A DNA stretch of 64,000 nucleotides, taken from NCBI RefSeq assembly GCF_019976755.1, contig NZ_AP023441.1:3345501-3409500 (forward strand). The letters run 5' to 3'. Below, in pieces: positions 8,452 to 17,068 of the stretch. Numbering within the stretch: the stretch's first letter is position 1; every line of letters starts with the position of its first letter. This stretch comes from Nostoc sp. MS1 (GTDB lineage Bacteria > Cyanobacteriota > Cyanobacteriia > Cyanobacteriales > Nostocaceae). Both the position numbers and the translations under genes were made by a program. The notes beneath the pieces are model-generated. The model saw only the letters and a list, made by a program, of their open reading frames with translations. It was not told the origin of the DNA and did not search any database.

Positions 8452-9033
8452 ATGCTAGAAGTAAAACCACGATTTCAAAGCTTTGAAGAATACCTATCTT
8501 ATGATGATGGCACAGATAAATTCTATGAGTTGTTCAATGGAGAATTAATTGAAATTTCCCCAAAACCAGGAACTAATGTTCAAATTGCCAATTATCTTTT
8601 ACTTATTTTTGCATCTATTATAGGAATTAATCGAGTACGAGGCTATGGGTTAGAACTGGAAGTGAGAGGAGAACCCAGAAACCGTTATCCTGAACTAACA
8701 ATTATTCGTGAAGAACATATTCAGCAGTTAGCAAAGCGTAATACTATACGCCTATCCATGCTACCGCCTCTACTGGTAATAGAAGTAGTTAGTCCTGGGG
8801 AATTGCAGAGAGATAGAGACTTTATCGCCAAGCGATCGCAGTATCAAGATTGTGGTATTCCTGAATATTGGATTATTGACCCCGAAACTAAAACTATATT
8901 AGTTTTACAACTTACCGATAAATCATACACTGAAGTAGGAAATTTCTCTGGTAATGATTTAGTTATCTCTCCACAATTCACACAACTAAGTCTCAAAACA
9001 TCTCAAATATTTGCATCATTAAATCAAGATTAA
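8452..9033 (+). CDS. Uma2 family protein (PD-(D/E)xK nuclease fold)
   Basis: A 193-residue Uma2 (DUF820) protein, a family greatly expanded in cyanobacteria with a restriction-endonuclease-like fold but no settled role. The fold motif is visible: YPELTII (acidic position), LLVIEVVSPGELQRDRDF, KRSQYQDCGIPEYWIIDP. The N-terminal part FEEYLSYDDGTDKFYELFNGELIEISP is the family's opening signature. A GGAG precedes the ATG at 8452. It probably forms its own unit; a second Uma2 follows after a repeat-filled gap. Confidence 0.85.
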   Translation: MLEVKPRFQSFEEYLSYDDGTDKFYELFNGELIEISPKPGTNVQIANYLLLIFASIIGINRVRGYGLELEVRGEPRNRYPELTIIREEHIQQLAKRNTIRLSMLPPLLVIEVVSPGELQRDRDFIAKRSQYQDCGIPEYWIIDPETKTILVLQLTDKSYTEVGNFSGNDLVISPQFTQLSLKTSQIFASLNQD

Positions 9034-9035
9034 AA

Positions 9036-9131
9036 GTCATCGGTCATTAGTTATTAGTCATTAGTCCATAGTCCATAGTTTTGCTCTCCTGCTCCCCTGT
9101 TCCTCTGCTCCCCTAGTCCCTAGTCCCTAAT
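9036..9131. repeat. Short tandem repeat tract between two Uma2 genes
   Basis: Overlapping heptamer-like units (gtcattagt, agtccat) followed by a pyrimidine-rich ctcccctg/ctccct run ending directly at the next start codon. It belongs to the same class as the tracts at 387, 16281, 25388, 28326, 31778, 36282 and 39490. Confidence 0.8.
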
Positions 9132-9132
9132 T

Positions 9133-9720
9133 ATGCAAAACACAGAAACAACATTACAACTTCGTCTGTGGACAGTAGAAGAATATCACCGGATGGCTGA
9201 GGCTGGTATTTTTGGTGCAGACGAACGGGTGGAACTTTTAGAAGGGAAAATTATTTGGATGATTGCTAAAGGAACGGCTCATAGATCAGCAGTAGGAAGG
9301 ACGGATTACTTATTCAAAAATAGGTTAGGAAAACAAGCTTGGGTATCCGTTCAAGACCCTGTAAAGTTAAACGATCGCTCTGAACCAGAACCAGATATTG
9401 CTGTTGTAAAAGTAGATCCTTTAGATTACGCAGACCACCACCCTACACCATCTGAAGTTTACCTAATTATTGAGGTAGCAGATAATAGTTTGAAATTAGA
9501 TTGTGAGGCAAAAGCTAAGGCCTATTCGCAAGCAGGGATTCAAGATTACTGGGTATTAGATGTAGTTAATCGTCAATTGCACGTCTTTAGAGAACCAACT
9601 TCAGAAGGTTATAAAAGCGAAGTCGTTTTAGCAGAAGATGCAGTTATTACTCCTTTAGAGTTTCCTGATTTGCAGATTGTGGTTTTAGAAATGTTACCAC
9701 CAGTGATGCGGGGTGAATGA
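9133..9720 (+). CDS. Uma2 family protein (PD-(D/E)xK nuclease fold)
   Basis: A 195-residue Uma2 protein. Motifs: WTVEEYHRMAEAGIFGADERVELLEGKI (family opening), EPEPDIAVVK with the acidic residue, VYLIIEVADNSLKLD with the second acidic residue, and KAKAYSQAGIQDYWVLDV, where Lys completes the PD-(D/E)xK pattern. It looks catalytically intact. It is in tandem with the Uma2 at 8452 but of a different subgroup. Cellular function is unknown; suggested roles for the family include defence or mobile-element remnants. Confidence 0.85.
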   Translation: MQNTETTLQLRLWTVEEYHRMAEAGIFGADERVELLEGKIIWMIAKGTAHRSAVGRTDYLFKNRLGKQAWVSVQDPVKLNDRSEPEPDIAVVKVDPLDYADHHPTPSEVYLIIEVADNSLKLDCEAKAKAYSQAGIQDYWVLDVVNRQLHVFREPTSEGYKSEVVLAEDAVITPLEFPDLQIVVLEMLPPVMRGE

Positions 9721-9807
9721 GAAGCGATCGCTGATCCTCAAGTTAACACAGAGGTGATCGCTGTTCTCAACTAGAGTTATAAGAGCAGTGAATTTTTGCT
9801 ATTATCA

Positions 9808-11130
9808 CTAAACTCGTGAACGCCAAGGACCCCACATTGCGAAGGTAATACCAGGTCCTTGCATATTGAAAAATAGAGTTTGGCCATCAGGAGAGAAGCA
9901 AGCTCCAGCAAACTCACTAGCACCACCCTCAAAGTTGTTACGTACCAGATTATATAATTTTCCGTCAGGAGTTACACCTCTCAAGAAATTGGGAGCATCA
10001 CCATCTTCGCATATAATCAGATCGCCAAAAGGTGCAACACAAATGTTGTCGGGCGCACGAAGGTCAGATGCGCCAGGAGACTGTACAAACAGTTGAAGCG
10101 TATTAGTAGCAGGAACATAACGGAAAACTTGTCCAAGATTTCCAGGTCCACCACTGGTACAACAGAAATACAATTCACCATTACCGTACCAAATACCTTC
10201 CCCACGGGCAAATCTAGCAGCTCCTAACTCACGACCTTGTACGCGGACATTATCTGTAGTTGGGTCGGGTTCAGGAATGTCTACCCAGTCTATGTTTGTC
10301 CATGTTTGTCCTGTATTGAAACCAGTAGCGGTGTTAACACTATTAGCGCTACCAGGAGTACCACCTATTCTCAGCGCCTGGAGTTTACCACCTAACGCTA
10401 ATTTGCCAGGTACATTAGGAATGAAACGGTAGAATAGACCACTTCCGCTATCTTCGGTCTGGTAAACAATTCCAGTTGCGGGGTCTACAGCTATAGCTTC
10501 GTGATTAAAGCGTCCCATTGCCTTTAGAGGAACTGCCTGTACAGGACCAGTTGCACTAGCTGGAACTTCAAAGTTATAACCGTGGAATTTTGTAGACCCA
10601 TCAGTGCTAGTAGGAGTACTGACATTTTCTTCACAAGTAATCCATGAACCCCAAGGAGTTCGGCCACCTGCACAGTTACGAATGGTTCCACCAAGAGATG
10701 CAAACTGTTTAATTAGCTGGCGATTAGAATCTATAACCAAATTAGTAGTACCACCTCTACTAGCAGAATCGTACTCGAAGCCTTGGGGTACAATTACTTT
10801 TGTTCCAGAGGTGTTGCTCAATTCGTGGTTACAAACCAATATTGTTGTACCTCTGGGACCTGGGAAGGCTGCCATACCATCATGATTTCCAGGTACGGGA
10901 TTACCATCGATCATGCGATCGCCTCTACGAGATATAATCCGATACTGAAATCCGTTTGGTACTGCTAAAAGCCCGTCGGAACCGATGAAAAGCGGACCAT
11001 ATCCTGTAGTTGTAAGCGTTGTTTGACCAAAAGCGGCTCTAGCTAAAAGACCTTCTAAAGGAGAAGCAGCTAATGTTCCGGCGGCACTTGCACCTGCTAA
11101 TGTAAAAAATTTCCGTCTAGATAAAGTCAT
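9808..11130 (-). CDS. PhoX/DUF839-like Tat-exported protein
   Basis: 440 residues. A twin-arginine signal (LSRRKFFTLAGASAAGTLAA) occupies residues 3-36, so export of a folded metalloprotein is expected. PhoX-type beta-propeller signatures follow: LVCNHELS, WGSWITCEENVS, RFNHEAIAVDP and VYQTEDSGSGLFYRF, and late in the chain APDNICVAPFGDLIICEDG. PhoX enzymes are Fe/Ca-dependent alkaline phosphatases; the Cys of TCEEN is a known iron ligand in that family. This protein is shorter than typical PhoX (about 600-700 residues), so phosphatase activity is inferred, not shown. No pho-box was identified upstream. Confidence 0.82.
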   Translation of the reverse strand: MTLSRRKFFTLAGASAAGTLAASPLEGLLARAAFGQTTLTTTGYGPLFIGSDGLLAVPNGFQYRIISRRGDRMIDGNPVPGNHDGMAAFPGPRGTTILVCNHELSNTSGTKVIVPQGFEYDSASRGGTTNLVIDSNRQLIKQFASLGGTIRNCAGGRTPWGSWITCEENVSTPTSTDGSTKFHGYNFEVPASATGPVQAVPLKAMGRFNHEAIAVDPATGIVYQTEDSGSGLFYRFIPNVPGKLALGGKLQALRIGGTPGSANSVNTATGFNTGQTWTNIDWVDIPEPDPTTDNVRVQGRELGAARFARGEGIWYGNGELYFCCTSGGPGNLGQVFRYVPATNTLQLFVQSPGASDLRAPDNICVAPFGDLIICEDGDAPNFLRGVTPDGKLYNLVRNNFEGGASEFAGACFSPDGQTLFFNMQGPGITFAMWGPWRSRV

Positions 11131-11364
11131 GGGAGTATTTGGTTACATAAAATGCTTTATTACTGAGAAATTAATTGATATAGGTTAAGCGTTGGTAATG
11201 TTTGATTTAAAGGAAAATACTTAGTAACAAAATAGATTATTATAATCTTATTGAAACTATTAGAAGATTAAATAACTATAGAATTGCTTTCATTCATAGT
11301 ATTTTCCCAGAAGCAAATACTTATATCATCTTGATCAAGATTAAGCACAAAAATATAGTTAAAC

Positions 11365-11396
11365 TCCCTAACTTATTCAGAAGTGAGGGAATTTTT
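11365..11396 (+). terminator. Hairpin with T-run in the PhoX-like/PEP-CTERM intergenic region
   Basis: TCCCTAACTT (11365-11374) pairs with AAGTGAGGGA (11381-11390; one bulge), followed by TTTTT. It sits 235 bp upstream of the divergent PhoX-like start and about 435 bp before the PEP-CTERM gene, so there is no + strand gene directly before it. It could end a small transcript or attenuate the leader of the PEP-CTERM gene. The rest of 11131-11831 is AT-rich with no supportable gene. Confidence 0.45.
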
Positions 11397-11831
11397 GCTT
11401 TCGACCTATTAATTATTAATTTATATACGTATTTGGAAAAAAATAAAAATTACTTCAGCAAATCAATCATTGATTAAAAAGAGTTTAAGAAGAGTTTAAA
11501 CAATACAAATAAAATGTTTTTTTGATGAATATGTTTTTTATGTATAATCACTTAAAAAATAGGTAGTTAAATCAAAAATTAAATTAAATCTAATGGTAAA
11601 ATCTCCCTAAGTAGTTGTGTGGATTATTAACACATATTAAAACTACTGCTGCGTTCAATTCTCATAAGTTAGTCAATCTAGCTATTGAGAACTAAGCATT
11701 CTAGTACAGACTATGCCTGAGTTTCATGTGTTTAGTTAATCACATGAGTCTATTTTGTTATTGTTTATCTTAGTCAGGTATAGTCAGCGTTTTAGCAATA
11801 CAAAACTAAACCCATTGCTGTAATCAACAAC

Positions 11832-12473
11832 ATGAAAAGTATTTTGAACCAAATTCAAACTACAGTAGCTATTGCTGCCCTAACCTCAGTAGCGACTTTC
11901 ACCAATCTTGCTCAAGCTAATGCAGCTGCCTTCAATCTTTCTTGGACAGGAAATCAAGGTTATTCAGCTCAAGGCAAGTTTAGTTATGATGATGCTTTTA
12001 GTGGGAATATCATTACTAAGGATCAGCTAAAGAGTTTTGATATTTCCTTCTTCAATCCTCAAGGAGTTTTATTGAGGGAGTTTAATTACAGCTTTCCTAA
12101 TTCGAGTAGTAGTTTTAATTTCAATTTTGATAGGTCTAAAAAAACGGTACTGCAAACAGGTAACTTTGACAGACCTAACGGGTTTGATTTAGGTAGTGAT
12201 TTTAATACAGTTTTGCAAGGATTATTCTTCTATACTTTTGGTGATTCTAGCCAAGGAATACCAGCAGGCACAATCTTTTTAAAAGATGATAATTCACCCG
12301 AAACATCACCAGCCTTTTGCCAAAGTCAACCGACAAATCCAAGTTGTCGGTTGGATCTTGGTGGTAGCTTGACTGCTACTCTCATTCCTGAACCTGGAAC
12401 AATTCTCGGACTATTCGCAATGGGTTTCTTGGGCAAACGCCTCAAAAAAAGCCAGCATCTGTCTAGACAGTAA
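11832..12473 (+). CDS. PEP-CTERM sorted exported protein
   Basis: 213 residues. An N-terminal signal peptide (IQTTVAIAALTSVATFTNL, cleavage near AQA-NAA at about residue 30) is followed by a beta-rich, Ser/Asn/Phe-rich domain. A C-terminal PEP-CTERM sorting signal is present: IPEPGTILGLFAMGFLGKRLKK (motif PEP, hydrophobic span, basic end). Such proteins are processed by exosortase and often linked to exopolysaccharide. Two Cys residues before the sorting signal (AFCQSQPTNPSC) could form a disulfide. The specific function is unknown. Confidence 0.85.
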   Translation: MKSILNQIQTTVAIAALTSVATFTNLAQANAAAFNLSWTGNQGYSAQGKFSYDDAFSGNIITKDQLKSFDISFFNPQGVLLREFNYSFPNSSSSFNFNFDRSKKTVLQTGNFDRPNGFDLGSDFNTVLQGLFFYTFGDSSQGIPAGTIFLKDDNSPETSPAFCQSQPTNPSCRLDLGGSLTATLIPEPGTILGLFAMGFLGKRLKKSQHLSRQ

Positions 12474-12576
12474 ATCTGTATAGTCAAAGCTAGCCTGATT
12501 AGAACTTTAAGTGACCACTATTCTAGCTTTAAATAGACAAAGAGCAGCCACGAGAGTATTACCTTGTGTAGTTAAT

Positions 12577-12960
12577 TTACTGTCTCAAAGCCTGTGAAAG
12601 CAGGCTTTTTTGTAAAATAGTCCAATCATTGCAAAACCCGATTCCAAGTCCACCAAATATCAAGTCTTGAGCTTGTCTCTGCACCCGTTTACTATTGAGA
12701 TAGCCCAAGCGATCGCCGTAACGAGTTACCAGCAAATCTATAATTGGGATTAGTGCTACAAGCGGTTTGTAAATCAGCAACCAAGTCTAGATGAATAAAG
12801 GAGCGTCGGCAACGTAAACAATATACCAAGTTTTGATATCTCCGGTAACAGTTGTAGAGGACTGTTTGCTGCATAATAAGCTTCTACAGAGAGAAATCCA
12901 AGGCGCTTAATTACCAGTTCGTTATCAAAGACTCAGATAGTGTTTACTCTGTTATTAGTT
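12577..12960 (-). pseudogene. Possible decayed coding remnant, unknown family
   Basis: Leftward fragments with protein-like composition appear in shifting frames, for example DNELVIKRLGFLSVEAYYAA near 12950-12865 and DLLVTRYGDRLGYLNSKRVQ near 12740-12670, interrupted by stops and frame changes. No family was recognised. Part of 12474-13636, a 1.1-kb stretch without an intact gene. Low confidence that it was once a single gene. Confidence 0.25.
12587..12612 (+). terminator. Intrinsic terminator downstream of the PEP-CTERM gene
   Basis: AAAGCCTG (12587-12594) pairs perfectly with CAGGCTTT (12601-12608) around a six-base loop, followed by further Ts. It lies 114 bp after the PEP-CTERM stop codon. 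Confidence 0.8.
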
Positions 12961-13230
12961 TGTGTATCTAAGCTACCCGGATGCTTGTCATGTATTCGCC
13001 ATGCTAGTATTTTGAAGTTTTGGTGATCATCTGCCCTAACTACCAACCAATTGGGTGACGAACTAAATAAGTAAGCGATCGCCTTGCATCATAATTTGGG
13101 TGAATCGCTATCTTAACCTAAAATACTCCTTGAGATTCAGCATTGGGGAAAATTCAGCAGTTTTGTGAGATTTGATAATCACATAGAACTGTGGCATATC
13201 CGTTTGCGTATGCTTTAGGCTTGAACAATC

Positions 13231-13425
13231 TTAAAAATCATTCTCTAGATCGCCTGTAATACCATAAGTCCCTACAATCATACTGTAAGCATTTTTAGGT
13301 ATGGCAAGTAAACAAAAAATTGGTACATCTTGTCCACGCATTAATACTTTTTTGTGATACTTCGGCTCTAGATGAAGAATTGTATCTTGCCAATTACGTT
13401 TTCCCCATAAAGTAGTGTAGACAGT
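13231..13425 (-). pseudogene. 3' remnant of an unrecognised gene
   Basis: An uninterrupted leftward frame of 64 codons without a start codon upstream (a stop precedes it at 13426-13428), ending in a normal stop at 13231. The text looks like real protein: LWGKRNWQDTILHLEPKYH, then MRGQDVPIFCLLAIPKNAYS and IVGTYGITGDLENDF. It is probably the C-terminal end of a gene whose front has decayed or been deleted. The family was not identified. Confidence 0.35.
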
Positions 13426-13636
13426 TTAACAACATCATTTTACAGAAACAAAGGCGGATTGTAGGGAGGGAAACATGTCATGCTGAGAATTTTATGTAAT
13501 TTAGTTTTGTTTTCTTAATTCTGGTAGTTTTAAGGTTTATGTTAGATTTAAAATCTTTCTTATAATCAAGACAGAAATCTTTGTATCTATCAAAGGTTCT
13601 TATTTATCCTTAATAAGTAGTAATATCTTTTTAAGA

Positions 13637-14380
13637 ATGCCAAGGATTCTTGTAATAGACGATGACCCAGCGATTTCAGAACTCGTTGCTGTCAACCTAG
13701 AAATGGCTGGCTACGATGTCAGCCAAGCGGAAGACGGCATTAAAGGTCAAGCCCTAGCTCTCCAGCTACAACCAGACTTGATCATGCTTGATCTGATGCT
13801 GCCCAGAGTAGATGGATTTACCGTTTGTCAACGCCTGCGTCGGGATGAGCGCACAGCTGAAATTCCTGTTTTGATGTTGACTGCCCTCAGTCAAACTCAA
13901 GATAAGGTAGAAGGTTTCAACGCCGGAGCTGACGACTATCTGACCAAACCATTTGAAGTTGAGGAGATGCTGGCGCGAGTACGTGCTTTATTGCGACGTA
14001 CTGACCGCATTCCCCAAGCAGCCAAACACAGCGAAATTTTGAACTATGGCCCTCTTACTTTAGTTCCCGAAAGATTTGAGGCTATATGGTTTGGTGAAAC
14101 TGTGAAATTAACTCACTTAGAGTTTGAATTGCTGCACTGTTTGCTACAGCGTCATGGACAGACAGTTTCTCCTAGCGAAATCCTCCGGGAAGTTTGGGGT
14201 TACGACCCAGATGATGACATTGAAACCATTCGAGTGCATATCCGTCACTTAAGGACTAAGTTAGAACCAGACCCTCGTCATCCCCGCTATATCAAAACAG
14301 TATACGGTGCAGGTTACTGCTTGGAATTGCCCAGTGTTCCACAATCAGGGGAGGGGGCTACCACATCAGTTGTTGAGTGA
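13637..14380 (+). CDS. rpaA: OmpR-type response regulator RpaA
   Basis: A 247-residue master output regulator of the cyanobacterial circadian clock, phosphorylated through SasA/CikA and binding class I/II clock promoters. Receiver domain residues 1-120: acidic pocket IDDDP, phospho-acceptor Asp in LIMLDLMLPRVDGFTV, Thr in LMLTAL and Lys in YLTKPFEVEEML. The winged-helix domain is at about residues 140-235 (LTHLEFELLHCLLQRHGQTV, EVWGYDPDDDIETIRVHIRHL, YIKTVYGAGYCLELP). The near-complete match to remembered RpaA sequences, including the linker RRTDRIPQAAKHSEIL, separates it from the paralogue RpaB. It is monocistronic, convergent with chlP. Confidence 0.93.
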   Translation: MPRILVIDDDPAISELVAVNLEMAGYDVSQAEDGIKGQALALQLQPDLIMLDLMLPRVDGFTVCQRLRRDERTAEIPVLMLTALSQTQDKVEGFNAGADDYLTKPFEVEEMLARVRALLRRTDRIPQAAKHSEILNYGPLTLVPERFEAIWFGETVKLTHLEFELLHCLLQRHGQTVSPSEILREVWGYDPDDDIETIRVHIRHLRTKLEPDPRHPRYIKTVYGAGYCLELPSVPQSGEGATTSVVE

Positions 14381-14626
14381 AATCTTGTTGGCTAAAGTAC
14401 TTCCTCTAGGTTCTTGATTTCATTAATCCGTAAGCTCATGTGTCAAACTGAGGGAAATGCAGTTTGCAAGGTAGTGTAGTATCTGGGGAGATTGCTCTTC
14501 GATCAGCCGCTTGCTATGCGTCTACAGTCCCCTAAGCTACGTAGCCTATAGAATGACACTCATATCGCTACGAATCAACACCAAAATTAATTAGTAGTTG
14601 AGGGCAAAAGTTTTGATAATTTGTAG

Positions 14627-14745
14627 TATAGCGTTTCCCATTCTGATGAGGTACAAAATCACCCCTCCCCAACCCTCCCCTTGGCAAGGGGAGGGTGCGC
14701 GATAGCGCGGGTGGGGTGTATTTCATGTGCTTGGGAATTGCTATA
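14627..14745. mobile_element. MITE-like element, 119 bp
   Basis: The ends are imperfect inverted repeats sharing TATAGC, TTCCCA, ATGA and TACA blocks at matching spacing (14627-14655 and the complement of 14717-14745). The middle holds a CCCTCCCC...GGGGAGGG hairpin and a GCGCGATAGCGC palindrome, so the whole element can fold on itself. There is no coding capacity. A TA dinucleotide repeat at the tips may represent the target site. It lies in the intergenic space between the convergent rpaA and chlP genes. Confidence 0.65.
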
Positions 14746-14836
14746 AGCACTTTAGTTCTGTGATTTTCATGACTAAATTTCTTACTACAAACAAACTTTC
14801 CCCTCATAATTCATGCACTCAACTACTAGCAAATAA

Positions 14837-14872
14837 AATGGCACTCCCTTTCAGTATTAGGGGAGTGCCATT
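14837..14872. terminator. Bidirectional terminator between rpaA and chlP
   Basis: A perfect 12-bp stem AATGGCACTCCC (14837-14848) and GGGAGTGCCATT (14861-14872) with a 12-base loop, placed 22 bp after the chlP stop codon in the leftward direction and usable from either side. Confidence 0.75.
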
Positions 14873-14894
14873 AACAATTAGTAATTATGTTTTT

Positions 14895-16151
14895 TTAGGG
14901 CGCTAAAGCATTACCACGGATGAGACTACCGATGGTCTTGGCGGTAATTTTCAACTGGGTAATAGGGTTAGCAGGAACAACAGTCTTATACAAATAGCTG
15001 TCGAAGGTGAGCTTTTGTACATCTAAGTCAGCACACATTTCTACAAATGCTTCGCGCGTAGCATCGGAACGGTAGAACACTGTTTGTAGGATGTCCAGCA
15101 CTTTGTAAGTGAGTCCATATTTTTTATCCCAACGTTTGAGATAAAGCTTGAGTTCGTTTTCTGTGGGAATGCGGCTACCATTTTGGGAAACTTCCACAAT
15201 GGTTTCTGCACACATCCGCCCAGATTTAGCAGCAAAGTAAATCCCTTCCCCGGAAGACTTAGTAACGTAGCCGGCTGCATCACCAACTAGGGCAATACGA
15301 CCAACAACACGGCGAGGACGGGGATGTTCAGGAATGGGGTGTGCTTCTACTTTGATGATTTTACCGCCTGTGAGTTTCTCGCTAGCACGGGCGCGGATAC
15401 CAGCTTGTAGCTGTTTGATGCTGGCTTTGTTGACGTGCATTGTGCCAGTACCCACAGCTACGTGGTCGTATTTGGGGAATACCCAAGCATAAAAGTCTGT
15501 AGAAACGTCATTGCCTACATACATTTCGGCAAGTTCGTTGTAATATGCCATTTTGTCTTCGGGTAAGCGGATGCGCTCTTGGAAGGCGATCGCATAATTA
15601 TAATCCCCAGCATCCATCTCTTTGGCAATGCGGGAATTAGCTCCATCCGCCCCGATAATCAAATCTACTTTTAAAGTTTTGGTAACACCTTGTGCGCCAC
15701 CTTCACTATGGTCTACATAGTGAATAGTGTACGGGTCAGTATTGTTTCCAGGTATATCAACTTTATGAACGGTGGCATTAATTAAATTTGCCCCTAATTT
15801 TGCCGCCCGATCCCGCAAAAAGCCATCTAAGACTTCCCGGCGGCACATTCCTATATATTCGTCTTCTTTTATTAGATTGATATCAACTTCGCGGTTGGAA
15901 GGTGAAATCATTTTCATCTTCCGTACTTGGCGATCAATAATCTCTGGTGGTAAGTCAAACTCACTCACCATACATAAGGGAATCGCCCCCCCACAGGGTT
16001 TGGCATTATCTAATTTGCGCTCAAACAGATAGGTCTCAATCCCAGCTTTGGCTAGTGTTTCAGCAGCAGAGGAACCAGCTGGGCCTGACCCAACAACAGC
16101 AACCCGTAGTGTCAAAGGTCTTCTCCCAATCTTCACATTTACCGAAAGCAT
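14895..16151 (-). CDS. chlP: Geranylgeranyl diphosphate/chlorophyll reductase ChlP
   Basis: About 418 residues. It reduces three double bonds of the geranylgeranyl side chain with NADPH to give phytyl chains for chlorophyll a and tocopherol. The FAD-binding GxGxxG (VVGSGPAGSSAAETL) is near residue 20, the second FAD contact is GRIALVGDAAGYVTKSSGEG, and substrate-side motifs include CGGAIPLCMVSEFDLP and FPKYDHVAVGTGTMHVN. The ATG at 16151 gives the family's usual start MLSVNVKIGRRPL; the frame extends 37 codons further to 16262, but that stretch is not family-like. It is monocistronic and convergent with rpaA. Confidence 0.95.
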   Translation of the reverse strand: MLSVNVKIGRRPLTLRVAVVGSGPAGSSAAETLAKAGIETYLFERKLDNAKPCGGAIPLCMVSEFDLPPEIIDRQVRKMKMISPSNREVDINLIKEDEYIGMCRREVLDGFLRDRAAKLGANLINATVHKVDIPGNNTDPYTIHYVDHSEGGAQGVTKTLKVDLIIGADGANSRIAKEMDAGDYNYAIAFQERIRLPEDKMAYYNELAEMYVGNDVSTDFYAWVFPKYDHVAVGTGTMHVNKASIKQLQAGIRARASEKLTGGKIIKVEAHPIPEHPRPRRVVGRIALVGDAAGYVTKSSGEGIYFAAKSGRMCAETIVEVSQNGSRIPTENELKLYLKRWDKKYGLTYKVLDILQTVFYRSDATREAFVEMCADLDVQKLTFDSYLYKTVVPANPITQLKITAKTIGSLIRGNALAP

Positions 16152-16280
16152 CCTACCACGGTCTTTTGGCTGATTTCGCGCTCTACCTCCAGGTTTTGTT
16201 AGAAATGCAATATTCCTTAATATTCCGATACAAACTTTTTGGGAAATATAGAGCAGAGGCAATGATTAACATATTTGGTT

Positions 16281-16402
16281 GTCATTGGTCATCTGTCATT
16301 AGTCCACAGTCCATAGTCCATAGTCAACAGTCAAAAGGCAGGAGTTAATCATCATCTCCCTCATCTCCCTCATCTCCCCCACTTCCCACTCCCTACTCCC
16401 TG
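16281..16402. repeat. Short tandem repeat tract upstream of yidD
   Basis: Units gtcattggtcatctgtcattag, agtccacagtccatagtccatagtcaac (in shorter heptamer-like pieces) and a catctccct/ctccctact run fill the divergent chlP-yidD gap. This is the same class as other intergenic tracts here. Confidence 0.8.
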
Positions 16403-16406
16403 AACT

Positions 16407-16964
16407 ATGCTCATTTCTCCCCTCGACTCTTTTACTAGGAAAATTGGTATTGTTGTGATCGCCGGATATCAAAAACATATTTCTCCCCACAAAGGTTTCG
16501 TTTGCGCTCATCGGGTATTACATGGGGGTGAGTCTTGCTCTGCTTATATTAAACGAGTAATTTCTGAGGAAGGGTTAATTGCAGGTTGGGGGAAATCTCA
16601 CACTCGTTTTCAAGCTTGTAAGCAAGCAAATCTAACTTTACAAGCTTCTCAGATCAAGCGCAGGGTGTTACAGATAGAAAATTCCGAGCCGAGTGAGCAA
16701 TCAGAAACGGAAACTGAAGAAAACCAACAATCAAAACGCTCTCGGCAAAAGTCAGCAAGTTCTTACAGTTCTGATTCTTCTTGTGGTGATAGCTGTTCTG
16801 ATTGTTCAGATATTCCTGATTGCAGTTTCTTAGCTGACTGCGCTTCACTTGACTGTAGCGGTGCTGATTGTGGTTCGCTCGATTGTAGTCATGCTGATTG
16901 TAGTTCCTTGGATTGTGGTAGTGCTGATTGTGGTTCCCTTGATTGTGGTGGTTGTGGCAGTTAA
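16407..16964 (+). CDS. yidD: YidD-like membrane protein insertion factor with Cys/Asp repeat tail
   Basis: 185 residues. Residues 1-75 form the compact YidD (DUF37) domain: VVIAGYQKHISPHKGFVCAH, GGESCSAYIKRVISEEG, WGKSHTRFQACKQA. YidD helps YidC insert inner-membrane proteins and is normally about 70-110 residues. Here a Ser/Glu-rich linker (about 88-128) leads to a C-terminal tail (about 129-185) of repeated Asp-Cys pairs with spacing of about five residues (DCSGADCGSLDCSHADC). Cys spacing suggests metal binding or disulfides; a pentapeptide-repeat-like fold is another possibility. The tail is not part of the canonical family. Confidence 0.8.
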   Translation: MLISPLDSFTRKIGIVVIAGYQKHISPHKGFVCAHRVLHGGESCSAYIKRVISEEGLIAGWGKSHTRFQACKQANLTLQASQIKRRVLQIENSEPSEQSETETEENQQSKRSRQKSASSYSSDSSCGDSCSDCSDIPDCSFLADCASLDCSGADCGSLDCSHADCSSLDCGSADCGSLDCGGCGS

Positions 16965-17068
16965 ATCTTTTTTAAAGTCATACTTCTAACTACGTTTATG
17001 TATGATATAAATAAAACACGGTAATCCTAGCAGTACGCCGTAGATAGATTTGCAGAGGTATAACGGCA

